Shown here in pieces: positions 55,393 to 63,662 of a stretch of DNA of 64,000 nucleotides. The notes beneath the pieces were generated by a model. The model searched no databases, was not told where the DNA came from, and was given only the letters and a program-made list of their open reading frames with translations. Made by a program: the position numbers and the translations under genes. Numbering within the stretch: the stretch's first letter is position 1; each line of letters begins with the position of its first letter. Source of the stretch: a virus; the IMG/VR virus record IMGVR_UViG_3300042309_002320, positions 37,116 through 101,115 of that record; one strand, written 5' to 3'.

Positions 55393-56427
55393 TTATTTCC
55401 TATTTTTCATTTGTTGATTAAGTTGACTTCTAAGATCAACCTGAACATCTGGTAATTGACTTTCTTCTGTTAGTCCAAATTTATTAACATGCGCTATTTT
55501 ACTTTTCATTCTATTTAATCCTTCTATATTATTTAATCCAACTATTTCTTGAGCTTCGTCATTGTTGTTTGCAAATAAGAAAACCTCTTGAGCATTTTTA
55601 AGTTTAGGATTAAGATTATCTACTTGTTGTTGCTTTTTATCTTTTTCTATTTTACGTTTTTGAACTATCATCCATCCATCCAAAGCATCGTCATCCTCAA
55701 TAATTTCATCCGCTGGACATTCTGGATGCTCATAAACCCTATCATACATTTGACTAATACCAATTATTGTACGTTGATCATCTGTAATATTATTTCCTTG
55801 CTGACTAAATATAGAATTCTTACTAACATTCCAATACGATCTCCATATATGGCTACGAGCTAATTTTTTAAAATCGGATAATCCTATGCTATGCTTATTA
55901 AGCTCATTAACAACATTATTAAATAACATGTAGTTATTAGTATTATTTTGGTTATTAAAAATTAAGCTATTATTTTTATAAAGAGTATGCGTAATAATAA
56001 ATTCATTTTTTATACTATTTGCATACCCTTCCAAAGTATTAGAATATAGTTCATCCTTTTTACCTAGTATAGTGCTAAGTTGTTTTTTATAATTGTCTAA
56101 ATTCTTTTTAATAGTATTTTTTTTATCTGTAAATTTAAAATTACTATAATAATCTGCTTTACTATTTTCTATCTTTTTGTCTAAATCCTTAATAATCATA
56201 TTTGTATCTTTAGTCCATAAATTTAAGTAAATTAATAAATTATCTAGATTATCCTCTCTAAGCCAATCATTGTATTTTTCATCATTAATAATAGTGTTAT
56301 AAAGAAGTTGTGCCTCATATTTAATATCGATAGTAGCAGATTTTAGTGTGTATCTTTCGTTATTATAAGTAAAAACTAAGTATCCACAAAAAATTCTATA
56401 GAATAATAATTCCAGATCCTCATTCAT
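55393..56427 (-). CDS. tail assembly-region protein, 344 aa
   Basis: A largely helical protein. The middle (DFKKLARSHIWRSYWNVSK ... ITDDQRTIIGISQMYDRVYEHPECPADEIIEDDDALDGWMIVQKRKIEKDKKQQ, about residues 180-270) is a conserved-looking block of a kind I associate with proteins encoded between tube and tape measure in large phages. The C terminus (AQEVFLFANNNDEAQEI ... LPDVQVDLRSQLNQQMKNRK) is a tail with a PDxxxDLRxQ end. It overlaps the upstream 49-aa gene by 8 bases. A chaperone-like or scaffold role in tail assembly is inferred from position and helical content. Confidence 0.5.
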   Translation of the reverse strand: MNEDLELLFYRIFCGYLVFTYNNERYTLKSATIDIKYEAQLLYNTIINDEKYNDWLREDNLDNLLIYLNLWTKDTNMIIKDLDKKIENSKADYYSNFKFTDKKNTIKKNLDNYKKQLSTILGKKDELYSNTLEGYANSIKNEFIITHTLYKNNSLIFNNQNNTNNYMLFNNVVNELNKHSIGLSDFKKLARSHIWRSYWNVSKNSIFSQQGNNITDDQRTIIGISQMYDRVYEHPECPADEIIEDDDALDGWMIVQKRKIEKDKKQQQVDNLNPKLKNAQEVFLFANNNDEAQEIVGLNNIEGLNRMKSKIAHVNKFGLTEESQLPDVQVDLRSQLNQQMKNRK

Positions 56428-56569
56428 CTAGACCTTCTGGTAAAGCTTTTTTAAGTTTTTGTAACTCGTTGTCCTTATCCTGAAGTTGTTGTCTCATAAT
56501 TTCTAATACTTTTTGAGTATTATAAATATCAACATACAACTTACCTATTATATTAAATAACTCATCCAT
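56420..56569 (-). CDS. 49-aa coiled-coil protein
   Basis: A short frame of 49 codons: MDELFNIIGKLYVDIYNTQK at the start and ending PEGLDE. Nearly the whole length is an amphipathic helix with coiled-coil character (VLEIMRQQLQDKDNELQKLKKAL). GGAAAATGGATT lies upstream of ATG, and its stop overlaps the next gene's start region by 8 bases. It fills a space in the operon that would otherwise be empty. Small helical proteins next to tube genes are frequent in large phages; function unknown. Confidence 0.7.
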   Translation of the reverse strand: MDELFNIIGKLYVDIYNTQKVLEIMRQQLQDKDNELQKLKKALPEGLDE

Positions 56570-56600
56570 AATCCATTTTCCGAACAATTATTAAAAACTA

Positions 56601-57719
56601 TCAGTCACCAGTAATCTCAGCATCATTTACAATATCGACCCATTTACCTTCGGCAAAAGTACCGCTAGCGTCAACAACAAACTTATTAAATGTTTGATAA
56701 CTATAAGTAATTGTTGCATTATCTCCACCAGCTTCACCACCAGTATAGTTAACACTAGTAAGTTTATTCTTACTGCCAAGATCCAAAATAAGTTGATCGC
56801 TTGTGCCACTACCACAGACTACAACCTTAACAGTTTTGTCCTGTAGATTTTTGTAAACAACATTACAACCAACTTGACCATCAAAATCTTTAGCTTCAAC
56901 ATAGTCACCACTAGAAGCAATAATTTCAAATTCGCTTGTTACCTCTACTGGGAATGTTACATAACGATAGTATGGGGCCATAGCTCCAAGTTCGTTGATA
57001 GCTTCACGACCCAAATCTGTGCTAACAGTAACGCTCTGTAAGAATGGCATTGTGCGACCTTCTGGAATCGGAATACCACCACCATTACCGGTTGGAATTG
57101 TACTTAGCGAACTGTTAAACTTGTATCGACGACCAATAGCTGGAGCTGTCATTGTGCCAGCATCGCTATTACTGCTAAAGAAACCACTAGCAGCACTAGA
57201 ATTAGCAGCATATAATGAACCACTATTCCAGTATTTATTATTTCCGACTAGTGTCACATCTTCTGTAGCATTACCATCAACAGGAATTGTGAAACTAACA
57301 CTACTAAGATACATACCAGAGCAATCAACAAATACGCTTGGAGTTCCAGTTGCTGCGCTATTAGTATCGGGATAAATACCTAATCTAAAATTAACACGAT
57401 TATTTGCTACTGCTGGTAGTTCTTTCTTAACAGCGCCAGTGATGCCTGTGGATCCACCCATGCACATTAGATATAATGGAGGAGTACCATCAATAACTTT
57501 ATTAAGACTAACCTCTACTTCTGGTACATCTTCAACGTTTTCATACAATTCGATTTGACCTAGTTGAAAAACTTGTTCTAGAGTAAAGTTTGTTGTTATA
57601 CCAGCGCTTTGTACGCCGCGAGGATAGTACCATGTTGTGTATTGATTACTACCTGTGTCATTTTGTGGTTTGAGAGCGATAGCTTGTGTTGCATAAAAAA
57701 TTCTATTATTTCGTGCCAT
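56601..57719 (-). CDS. major tail tube protein, 372 aa
   Basis: The sequence has a typical tube-protein pattern: basic N terminus (MARNNRIFYATQAIALKP), then GVQSAGITTNFTLEQVFQLGQIELYENVEDVPEVEVSLNKVIDGTPPLYLM, which matches the 'qsvgi.t.f.leq.fqlGqi.lyen.e..pevevt..kvldG.plly' style of phage tube proteins. Strands and a Gly/Ser/Thr-rich centre follow. Codons contain more C and G than in the fibre genes, as expected for an abundant protein. TGGAGAT is the ribosome site, and a candidate promoter lies just upstream. It polymerises into the tail tube around the tape measure. Confidence 0.75.
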   Translation of the reverse strand: MARNNRIFYATQAIALKPQNDTGSNQYTTWYYPRGVQSAGITTNFTLEQVFQLGQIELYENVEDVPEVEVSLNKVIDGTPPLYLMCMGGSTGITGAVKKELPAVANNRVNFRLGIYPDTNSAATGTPSVFVDCSGMYLSSVSFTIPVDGNATEDVTLVGNNKYWNSGSLYAANSSAASGFFSSNSDAGTMTAPAIGRRYKFNSSLSTIPTGNGGGIPIPEGRTMPFLQSVTVSTDLGREAINELGAMAPYYRYVTFPVEVTSEFEIIASSGDYVEAKDFDGQVGCNVVYKNLQDKTVKVVVCGSGTSDQLILDLGSKNKLTSVNYTGGEAGGDNATITYSYQTFNKFVVDASGTFAEGKWVDIVNDAEITGD

Positions 57720-57747
57720 TGAAGATCTCCATTATATGGGATATTGT

Positions 57748-57765
57748 GTTATACTTTAGTACACC
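57748..57765 (-). promoter_or_regulatory. candidate phage promoter motif (copy B), upstream of tail tube gene
   Basis: On the minus strand the 18 bases are GGTGTACTAAAGTATAAC. They share GGTGTA, A9, A14 and the final AC with the other two copies. The motif ends 28 bases before the tail tube start. The same stretch also reads as a sigma-70-like promoter, TTGTTC (57776-57771), 17 bases, TATAAC (57753-57748). Either reading predicts a short leader. Confidence 0.45.
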
Positions 57766-57777
57766 TTTTTGAACAAA

Positions 57778-58704
57778 TTACGGGAAAATTTCTATTGACC
57801 ATCGTACAATACCGTTGTATAGTGAACTACTCAAAGAATTTAATTCTCCAATGGTACTATCTTTAATAGTACACCAATAACTAGGAAAATTTTGAACAAT
57901 ATTTGGATAATTATACCCACTAGGATTAATATTTCCAAATTTATTAAGAGAATATCTATTATTTTTAATAACATCATTTACATCGTATAAATATACTGTT
58001 TTATCTTTTTGATGCAATAATATGTCTATTATGGTGTTCCTTTGGTTTGCATTTTCGGTATAAATATGTAAAAATACATCTTGTATAATAATATTATCAA
58101 CTGTTCCTAATTGGTGAGGAATTTGAGTAGTTCTTGGTATTAGTTCCACAATAATTGCTGGTAATTGAACCCTATGAACACTGGTTATGCTATAATCTTG
58201 TTTGTTAAAAGTAGATGGATTATATGTTTCTTTTTGAACCTCTTTCCACCAAAAATTATCGCTACTTTTATATACTTGTATATATCTATAGGAATAATTA
58301 GCAGTCACCGTACTCTTGGCTGAAACAGAATTATTAAATACTATTTGACCGAGAGGATAATTAACATTATATCCATAATTTCCGCTACCTGTTGGGGCTG
58401 GTAAAAAGGTATTATTAAGATATAATCCCGAAAAAGTAATTGGACTACCACTCTCATAAACTATACCGCTCTCATAAACCCAATCCTTGCGCGGAGACTG
58501 CCATACTTTATCTTTTAGGATAGGATCGTCGGCACTTTTTAAAATATGGTATGAGCCACCGCCTACGCCACTAGTGGGAATATTAACATTAACAAATCCT
58601 CCAATATGTAAAAATGACCAATCTAGAAAACTTTTAACATTATCTTCTAATAATGATATGCGATTTTTATTTGTAATAGAAGATACGTTATGAAAAGTAG
58701 TCAT
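57778..58704 (-). CDS. probable tail completion/connector protein, 308 aa
   Basis: Not firmly recognised. N terminus NRISLLEDNVKSFLDWSFLHIGGFVNVNI; then GVGGGSYHILK; a beta-rich middle (YNVNYPLGQIVFNNSVSAKSTVTANYSYRYIQVYKS) of a kind repeated in virion proteins; then PAIIVELIPRTTQIPHQLG and VFLHIYTENANQRNTIIDILLHQKDKTVYLYDV, which resemble phage tail-terminator and completion proteins handling an end of the tube. It is directly upstream of the tube gene in the operon and ATGA-overlapped with the 218-aa gene. The role follows from position and style. Confidence 0.5.
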   Translation of the reverse strand: MTTFHNVSSITNKNRISLLEDNVKSFLDWSFLHIGGFVNVNIPTSGVGGGSYHILKSADDPILKDKVWQSPRKDWVYESGIVYESGSPITFSGLYLNNTFLPAPTGSGNYGYNVNYPLGQIVFNNSVSAKSTVTANYSYRYIQVYKSSDNFWWKEVQKETYNPSTFNKQDYSITSVHRVQLPAIIVELIPRTTQIPHQLGTVDNIIIQDVFLHIYTENANQRNTIIDILLHQKDKTVYLYDVNDVIKNNRYSLNKFGNINPSGYNYPNIVQNFPSYWCTIKDSTIGELNSLSSSLYNGIVRWSIEIFP

Positions 58705-59345
58705 AAAAGATCCTCTATATTAGTTTGAATAACTTTTGAAATTTTATCACTAATTTTATTTATTGCTCTTGTTGTCCAATTGTTATCTTCTGTTCCAGCA
58801 AAATTGACAGGTACTCTCCAGCCATTAGGATTACTTACCATAATAGCAGATCCTGTGCGTGATCGATAGCTATTATTAATATAGGTTATACTATAATCTT
58901 GTATGATTTTATCATTTCCTTTTAATAATAACCATTCTAACCAAGGTAAAGATTCTCCTTTTTCGGTTTTTGTCATAGCAATATCCATACCTATAATACC
59001 ATTAATATCGGAACTACGAATCATAGATAGTGTAAAACCTCCACTTAATCCCCTGCCTGATACTTTAATAGGATTATTAAATATCTCTAATGTATTAACC
59101 ATAGCGTCTACAACACCATCAACTTCTCCGGTATTTAGTATTCCAAATTCAGCCCGTAAAGTCCCTGCTTTTAATGAAGAATATTCTGGTTCTGATATTA
59201 GAGCTTCTTTTACTAAATTTTTTATTTCAATAGTAATTTTTGATAAAGCCTTATTCATAACATTATCCATTTGATTTTTTAAATTTTCTAGGATAAGTTT
59301 TATTATATCACTATCATTTTCTAATAAATCCAATGAAAATTTCAT
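58701..59345 (-). CDS. virion protein of neck/completion type, 214 aa
   Basis: I place the start at ATG 59345, not the in-frame ATG 59357. The former has GGAAG five bases upstream and makes an ATGA overlap with the upstream stop, the usual junction in this operon. The N-terminal 70 residues are helical. The C-terminal half (GESLPWLEWLLLKGNDKIIQDYSITYINNSYRSRTGSAIMV ... GWRVPVNFAGTEDNNWTTRAI) resembles a block seen in small structural proteins of large phages beside tail completion genes. Likely a connector component. Confidence 0.5.
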   Translation of the reverse strand: MKFSLDLLENDSDIIKLILENLKNQMDNVMNKALSKITIEIKNLVKEALISEPEYSSLKAGTLRAEFGILNTGEVDGVVDAMVNTLEIFNNPIKVSGRGLSGGFTLSMIRSSDINGIIGMDIAMTKTEKGESLPWLEWLLLKGNDKIIQDYSITYINNSYRSRTGSAIMVSNPNGWRVPVNFAGTEDNNWTTRAINKISDKISKVIQTNIEDLL

Positions 59346-59875
59346 TTTTTCTTCCATAAAGTAAAAATATACCTATTATCACCGAATCCTGCTGGTTCAG
59401 GATCTCCAGCTCTTTCATATTTAAAATGAGACAAGTTTGTTAAACTATTATCAAAGATAATTTCACTAGCATTCTTAACTTTATTAAGCAGATTAATGTT
59501 GCATATACTTTGAACTGATCCATCGGGAATATTAATAACCTTGTTGTTGGTATTCAAAAAGTATTTACTATCAAAAATAAAAGCTAGATAAATTGTTTCA
59601 CTAGAGCTACTATTCTTAATTTGTCCTAATCCTAAACAAACAGGACAAACTCCTCCCTCTGGAAAAGGATTCGGTCCCGATCCATTATATATATTACTAG
59701 ATAACAAAGATATATTATCAAAAATACAATTATTACAATAAGTATTATTTATACTATTATCATATATTATCTTACAAGGTAAGCTTAGAGCATTGTTCTC
59801 TAATAAACTATCAATAGCATTATTAAAGATACTTTTTAATTCACTCGAAATAAGACCACTAAAAGGATTGCTCAT
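59342..59875 (-). CDS. zinc-motif virion-region protein, 177 aa
   Basis: Two CxxC pairs, Cys47/Cys50 (YCNNCIFDN) and Cys77/Cys80 (GGVCPVCLGLGQI), 30 residues apart, look like a structural zinc site. The 'CPVCxGxG' half also resembles DnaJ-type zinc motifs. The first 30 residues are helical; the C terminus (YIFTLWKKK) is a strand with a basic tail. ATGA overlaps link it to the genes on both sides. Comparable small Cys-motif proteins occur in neck and connector gene clusters of large phages; exact role unknown. Confidence 0.5.
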   Translation of the reverse strand: MSNPFSGLISSELKSIFNNAIDSLLENNALSLPCKIIYDNSINNTYCNNCIFDNISLLSSNIYNGSGPNPFPEGGVCPVCLGLGQIKNSSSSETIYLAFIFDSKYFLNTNNKVINIPDGSVQSICNINLLNKVKNASEIIFDNSLTNLSHFKYERAGDPEPAGFGDNRYIFTLWKKK

Positions 59876-60069
59876 TGTTTAATACTGATAGATAAAATAG
59901 GAGAATTTTTAAGACTAATGCTAGTGTCTGCAATTTGTGTAGAACCAGAAACAACTTGTTTTCTAATTGCTATAGTATTGGTAATAGAATTTATATTAAT
60001 CAAATTTAATATTTGAACAGATGCTGAGACATTTTTTGTATTGGTATAAGAAGTAGAATTAATTATCAT
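59872..60069 (-). CDS. small hypothetical protein, 65 aa
   Basis: A beta-rich, Ile/Ser/Thr-rich protein (INSTSYTNTKNVSASVQILNLI, ISLKNSPILSISIKQ) without recognised motifs. It is joined to both neighbours by ATGA overlaps. The strict coupling supports it as a real gene; it may be a small fibre or capsid-decoration piece. Confidence 0.5.
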   Translation of the reverse strand: MIINSTSYTNTKNVSASVQILNLININSITNTIAIRKQVVSGSTQIADTSISLKNSPILSISIKQ

Positions 60070-60293
60070 ATAGTTTTAGGTTCTCCAATAAGTCCTGGGC
60101 CAGCAGGAGCATAAGGGGCTTCAGGATCATTTATAGAGAGTATGCATAATTGTGCCCAGTTATCTGCTTCATTATAATTATTCCAAGGATCACCATTTGG
60201 CCAGTTTGGTTGATATATTACCGGAACATTATTGCCGGATACGAATATATTAACAGCAAAAGTTGAATTATCGATACTGTATATTAAATTCAT
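60066..60293 (-). CDS. small virion-region protein, 75 aa
   Basis: Contains QPNWPNGDPWNNYNEADNWAQLCILSINDPEAPYAPAGPG. The 'EAxxWAQLxIxSxxDPxAPYAPxGPG' style recalls short segments found in phage tail-fibre adaptor proteins. The N terminus is a strand pair (MNLIYSIDNSTFAVNIFVSG). ATGA-coupled to the 65-aa gene. A small adaptor role is inferred. Confidence 0.5.
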   Translation of the reverse strand: MNLIYSIDNSTFAVNIFVSGNNVPVIYQPNWPNGDPWNNYNEADNWAQLCILSINDPEAPYAPAGPGLIGEPKTI

Positions 60294-60306
60294 AATTTTA
60301 CCTTTA

Positions 60307-61848
60307 TTAAGAATTAAAAACTATATTTTTCCAGTTATTGTTACTTATAGATCTTTGTGTCCAAGTAATTCCATTTGACGAAGTAAATGATACTGATCCT
60401 ATGCCGACAGCAACGAATGTATTATTTCCATATGTAATATCTCTCCATCTAAATCCAAGTCCTGTTCCTTGTGTCCATGAAATACCGTCACTAGAGTATG
60501 CTGTTATAGAACTATTATCGATAAGAGTTACATAGGTATTATTCCCATATGCTAAACATTGCCATAGTTGTGCTGATGGCAGAGTAGATGAACTCCACGA
60601 GATTCCATCACTACTATAAAGAACAGTATCGGTATTATAACCTATTAGTACAAACTTATTATTACTATATACAATATCTGTCCAGTCTCCGGATACTGGT
60701 AGTGCTCTTTGAGTCCATGTAATACCATCAGACGATGTGGCTATTACAGAAGAACTACTGGCTACAGCGACATAAGTACTATTGCCATATGCTGCTGCAA
60801 CCCAATTAGCATTTGGTAATATAAAAGAATTCCATGTTACTAAATCTGTGGAATATAAGCCCGTAGAACTATTAGCAAATACTAAATATTTATTATTACC
60901 ATAGATGGTTTTTGTAAATAAATTATTAGGATGACCTATACTATAGGTATTATCTGACCACGATATCCCATTTGTTGATTTATCAAAATTGCTACTGTTA
61001 TACGCTATAGCTAAATAACCATATGGTCCATATGATAGTCCATTCCAGATTCTATTATTAGAAAAATTACCATTTGTCCATGTTTCTCCATTGCTAGATC
61101 TTGCATTAACGGAATTATCTGTTGCTGCAATAAATAGAGGACTAATCGATTGTGTTGCTGTTGGAGAGGGAGTAACTGTAGTAGTAGCTGTTGGCGTAGC
61201 TGTTGAGGTTAATGATGGGGTTGGCGTTAGAGTAGACGCAGGAGTTGCTGTTGGCGTAGGAGTATTTGTTGATGTTATTGTGGGCGTTGATGTTTGAGTA
61301 TATGATGGTGTTGGCGTAACAGAAGAAGTGTTGGTTGGTGTTGATGTTTGTGTTACGGTTGGAGTTGTGGTTAATGTTGGTGTTGATGTTTGTGTTACGG
61401 TTGGAGTTGTGGTTAATGTTGGTGTTTGTGTTTGTGTAGATGTTGTGGTTGGCGTAGTGGTATTGGTCGGTGTTGCTGTTAGCGTCGCAGTATTGGTTGG
61501 TGTTACTGTTGGTGTCGCAGTATTGGTTGGTGTTGCTGTTGGTGTTTGACCGACAGAAGCGGTTGGTGTCGGCGTTTGAGAACTTGTAGTTGTAACTGTT
61601 GGAGTAACTGTTGGAGTATTGGTGGGCGATGGCGTTGGAGTGATATTGGATGGGCTTAGATTTCCATTATTACAACATAACCAGTAATAATTAGGATCGT
61701 TAAAATTAAGAGAATATAAATTTTGTATAGTATTTATAGAAGGATCAACATCTTTACTGGTATCCAAAGTCTGAAAAGATGTTCCAGTTTTAACTATACT
61801 ACGACCATTATTGATATTATTCGCACTAATAGACTTATCTATAGTCAT
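60307..61848 (-). CDS. Thr/Pro-stalk adhesin with Asp-box-like beta-propeller, 513 aa
   Basis: Residues about 1-70 form an N-terminal anchor. Residues about 75-235 are almost purely Thr/Pro/Ser/Val/Ala (mucin-like stalk). From about 245 to the end, repeats of 'S-S-D-G-I-x-W-x ... W-x-x-I-x-Y-G-N-N-x-F-V-A-V-G' (at least five) make a beta-propeller resembling Asp-box/BNR-type folds. Such heads usually bind glycans or other surface ligands; no enzymatic residues are assigned. There is no signal peptide, as expected for a virion protein. The ribosome site is weak. Probably a fibre that contacts the host. Confidence 0.65.
   Translation of the reverse strand: MTIDKSISANNINNGRSIVKTGTSFQTLDTSKDVDPSINTIQNLYSLNFNDPNYYWLCCNNGNLSPSNITPTPSPTNTPTVTPTVTTTSSQTPTPTASVGQTPTATPTNTATPTVTPTNTATLTATPTNTTTPTTTSTQTQTPTLTTTPTVTQTSTPTLTTTPTVTQTSTPTNTSSVTPTPSYTQTSTPTITSTNTPTPTATPASTLTPTPSLTSTATPTATTTVTPSPTATQSISPLFIAATDNSVNARSSNGETWTNGNFSNNRIWNGLSYGPYGYLAIAYNSSNFDKSTNGISWSDNTYSIGHPNNLFTKTIYGNNKYLVFANSSTGLYSTDLVTWNSFILPNANWVAAAYGNSTYVAVASSSSVIATSSDGITWTQRALPVSGDWTDIVYSNNKFVLIGYNTDTVLYSSDGISWSSSTLPSAQLWQCLAYGNNTYVTLIDNSSITAYSSDGISWTQGTGLGFRWRDITYGNNTFVAVGIGSVSFTSSNGITWTQRSISNNNWKNIVFNS
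61335..61418 (-). repeat. 42-bp exact tandem duplication in Thr/Pro stalk
   Basis: Two identical 42-bp units (61335-61376, 61377-61418) encoding 14 residues each ([14 protein letters not shown] type). The wider region 61150-61650 is made of diverged versions of the same short codon patterns. Confidence 0.85.
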
Positions 61849-61866
61849 AATAATAAATTTCTATTG

Positions 61867-62865
61867 TTAAAGGTCGCTGTTATAAGTGATAATAAGCTTC
61901 CATGAATCAATGCTACCACTTCCGGATGGATCAGTGTCTTTAACTATTAATTGCCATACTCCGGTAACAGCATAATTAAATAAATGATCAAAAGAGTTAT
62001 TTAGGGTCTCGCTATTATAATTTATTAATGAAGTCTTATCATATATTCTACAAGTTTGACCATTACTAATATTATGTAAATATTGATTACTATCAGATTT
62101 ATTACTAAACATAAAACTAAAATTATTATTGAAATTTGGTATTTTTTGATTAGCAGAAAGTAAGATTTTGTTTCCACTGGGTGGGGCTAATAGCATAACC
62201 AAATCGGTTGGATTTGAATGACTAAGTTTATTAACTGCTAGTTCAATATTAGATATTAGTCCGGTATTGGTAACGGTTACCGATCCTGTAACAGTTGATA
62301 AGTCGTTGATAATTAAACCGCTACCATTATATACTGTCGAAAATAAATCTAATGGTCCACAATCATATGGTAAGCAAAAATCTGTGATTTCGGTAGTTGT
62401 TGGCGTTGGTGTTAATGTACCTTGTGTTGGTGTCGGTGTCGGTGTTTGTGTAATTACTTCGCACGGTTCCACATTAAGATTACATTGAATATCAATAGGA
62501 GTATTTCTATCAATGATAGTAATAATACCCTGAGAAAGCCTAATATTATTAAGTAGTGTTGTTTGATCCTTAATATCTAAATCATATGATGCAGAATCAA
62601 AATCAAAAGTATTGGTAATTTCAGCACTTAGCTTTATATTAATTTGTCCCAAATTATTAGCATTTAAGCTCCATCCATGAGCTTCGTATATCGCTGGAGC
62701 CAAGCTAGAATATCTACACACTCTAGTTTCATCGCCAGAAAGAAGCGAAAACTGTACACATTTATCTGTTAAATTAATAGGATTATTATTTTCATCAGTA
62801 TATAAAAAATTAATCTCAAAATCAGATCCTTTTTCAATATTAAAATTATAAATTGCTGCTACCAT
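61867..62865 (-). CDS. virion protein with BppU-like N-terminal domain and P (proprotein convertase) domain, 332 aa
   Basis: Residues about 1-120 (YNFNIEKGSDFEINFLYTDENNNPINLTDKCVQFSLLSGDETRVC ... YDLDIKD ... LLNNIRLSQGIITII) match the Ig-like N-terminal domain of many phage appendage proteins (BppU-N style). A Thr/Pro linker spans about 142-165. Residues about 185-332 form a P/Homo-B domain: SNIELAVNKLSHSNPTDLVMLLAPPSGNKILL, NYAVTGVWQLIVKDTDPSGSGSIDSWKLIITY. In subtilisin-like convertases this domain follows the protease and stabilises or targets it. Here it stands without a protease in the same gene. A binding or stabilising role in a virion appendage is inferred. Confidence 0.7.
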   Translation of the reverse strand: MVAAIYNFNIEKGSDFEINFLYTDENNNPINLTDKCVQFSLLSGDETRVCRYSSLAPAIYEAHGWSLNANNLGQINIKLSAEITNTFDFDSASYDLDIKDQTTLLNNIRLSQGIITIIDRNTPIDIQCNLNVEPCEVITQTPTPTPTQGTLTPTPTTTEITDFCLPYDCGPLDLFSTVYNGSGLIINDLSTVTGSVTVTNTGLISNIELAVNKLSHSNPTDLVMLLAPPSGNKILLSANQKIPNFNNNFSFMFSNKSDSNQYLHNISNGQTCRIYDKTSLINYNSETLNNSFDHLFNYAVTGVWQLIVKDTDPSGSGSIDSWKLIITYNSDL

Positions 62866-62876
62866 AAAATTTCCTA

Positions 62877-63395
62877 TTAGCTATAAAGGTCTCTAGCGTG
62901 ATCACCAGGATATCGTAAATAACTCGGATCAAAATTATTACCAACAAACGGACTAAGAATACCCCGTAGTAAGCTAGTATTACCTATTTCATAATCAAGT
63001 TTTAGATCCTCATACATTTTACAAGGACCATTAACTAAAAGAAATTGATAAGAGCTATTTCCACCAACACTAATATTAGCTGGTCCTAAAGCGGCTCTGA
63101 TACCCTCTGTAGCGGCCCGTGTGCGTAAACTACTTTGATCTAAAAAGCAAGACGATTTTAATGCTATAAAACTAATAAAATCTACATCTTTATTTTCTAA
63201 AAGAGTAGGATCAGGAATTATATCAGGATTGATAATATTAATACTATATTCGTTATTTAAATTAACTTCTCTTGTAACGTATTGAGCCGCTACAACTATT
63301 AGTTGCTGGATTCTTTCGTCACTATATGTTGGATTATCACTAAGATCATTAATTAAACTACGAACTATAATTGGTATTTCTAGCTGCCAGCTCAT
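62877..63395 (-). CDS. putative neck/head-tail connector protein, 172 aa
   Basis: N terminus MSWQLEIPIIVRSLINDLSDNPTYSDERIQQLIVVAAQYVTREV has the helical style of small connector proteins ('...Lindl...tYsDerl.qliv.AA.yv..e'). It continues IIPDPT ... DFISFIALKSSCFLDQSSLRTRAATEGIRAALGPANISVGG and ends ILSPFVGNNFDPSYLRYPGDHARDLYS. AGGGG lies nine bases before ATG. It follows two small genes and precedes appendage genes, consistent with the neck end of a tail cluster. Assigned by pattern and context, without a search. Confidence 0.55.
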   Translation of the reverse strand: MSWQLEIPIIVRSLINDLSDNPTYSDERIQQLIVVAAQYVTREVNLNNEYSINIINPDIIPDPTLLENKDVDFISFIALKSSCFLDQSSLRTRAATEGIRAALGPANISVGGNSSYQFLLVNGPCKMYEDLKLDYEIGNTSLLRGILSPFVGNNFDPSYLRYPGDHARDLYS

Positions 63396-63415
63396 AGGGT
63401 ATCCCCTGAAGGTTA

Positions 63416-63433
63416 GTATTTAACTTATACACC
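63416..63433 (-). promoter_or_regulatory. candidate phage promoter motif (copy A)
   Basis: On the minus strand the 18 bases are GGTGTATAAGTTAAATAC, with GGTGTA, A9, A14 and the final AC as in the other two copies. It lies 20 bases before the start of the 172-aa gene, in the longest gap (70 bases) outside the terminator gap. No good sigma-70 spacing is seen here (best TTGCTA to TATAAG is 15 bases). Confidence 0.4.
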
Positions 63434-63465
63434 ATTTTATAAAGTAGCAACTAGCTTAATACGCT

Positions 63466-63651
63466 TCAGGTCGGAGCTGGTGAATTTGATCCAACTTTAT
63501 TATTTTGTTCAGTTAAATTCTTGCTTATAGAACTTAGTTTCTCATAAAGCTGACCAATAGCGACCAAATCACTGGCCTTAAAAACCCCCCTTTGAGTAGC
63601 AAGATCAATAACCACCATTAGATTCTGAATATCGCCTTGATTTAATTCCAT
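63466..63651 (-). CDS. small hypothetical protein, 61 aa
   Basis: A helical protein (NQGDIQNLMVVIDLATQRGVFKASDLVAIGQLYEKLSSISKNL) with a short disordered tail ending in PAPT. AGGGAAAAACT precedes ATG. No family motif. Similar short helical proteins sit beside capsid and neck genes in large phages. A promoter-like motif follows it, so it may end a transcription unit. Confidence 0.55.
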   Translation of the reverse strand: MELNQGDIQNLMVVIDLATQRGVFKASDLVAIGQLYEKLSSISKNLTEQNNKVGSNSPAPT

Positions 63652-63662
63652 AGTTTTTCCCT

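Noticed and set aside
59346-59357. Upstream ATG at 59357 for the 218/214-aa gene
   Set aside because: ATG 59345 has GGAAG at ideal distance and makes the ATGA junction common in this operon.
61091-61549. Val/Gly-rich plus-strand frames opposite the Thr/Pro stalk
   Set aside because: They are the complement of Thr/Pro codons (ACN/CCN giving GTN/GGN), so the open frames are a by-product of the repeat.
63404-63470. CCTGAAG / CTTCAGG inverted repeat as a terminator after the 61-aa gene
   Set aside because: The arms are only seven bases long, about fifty bases apart and without a U-run.
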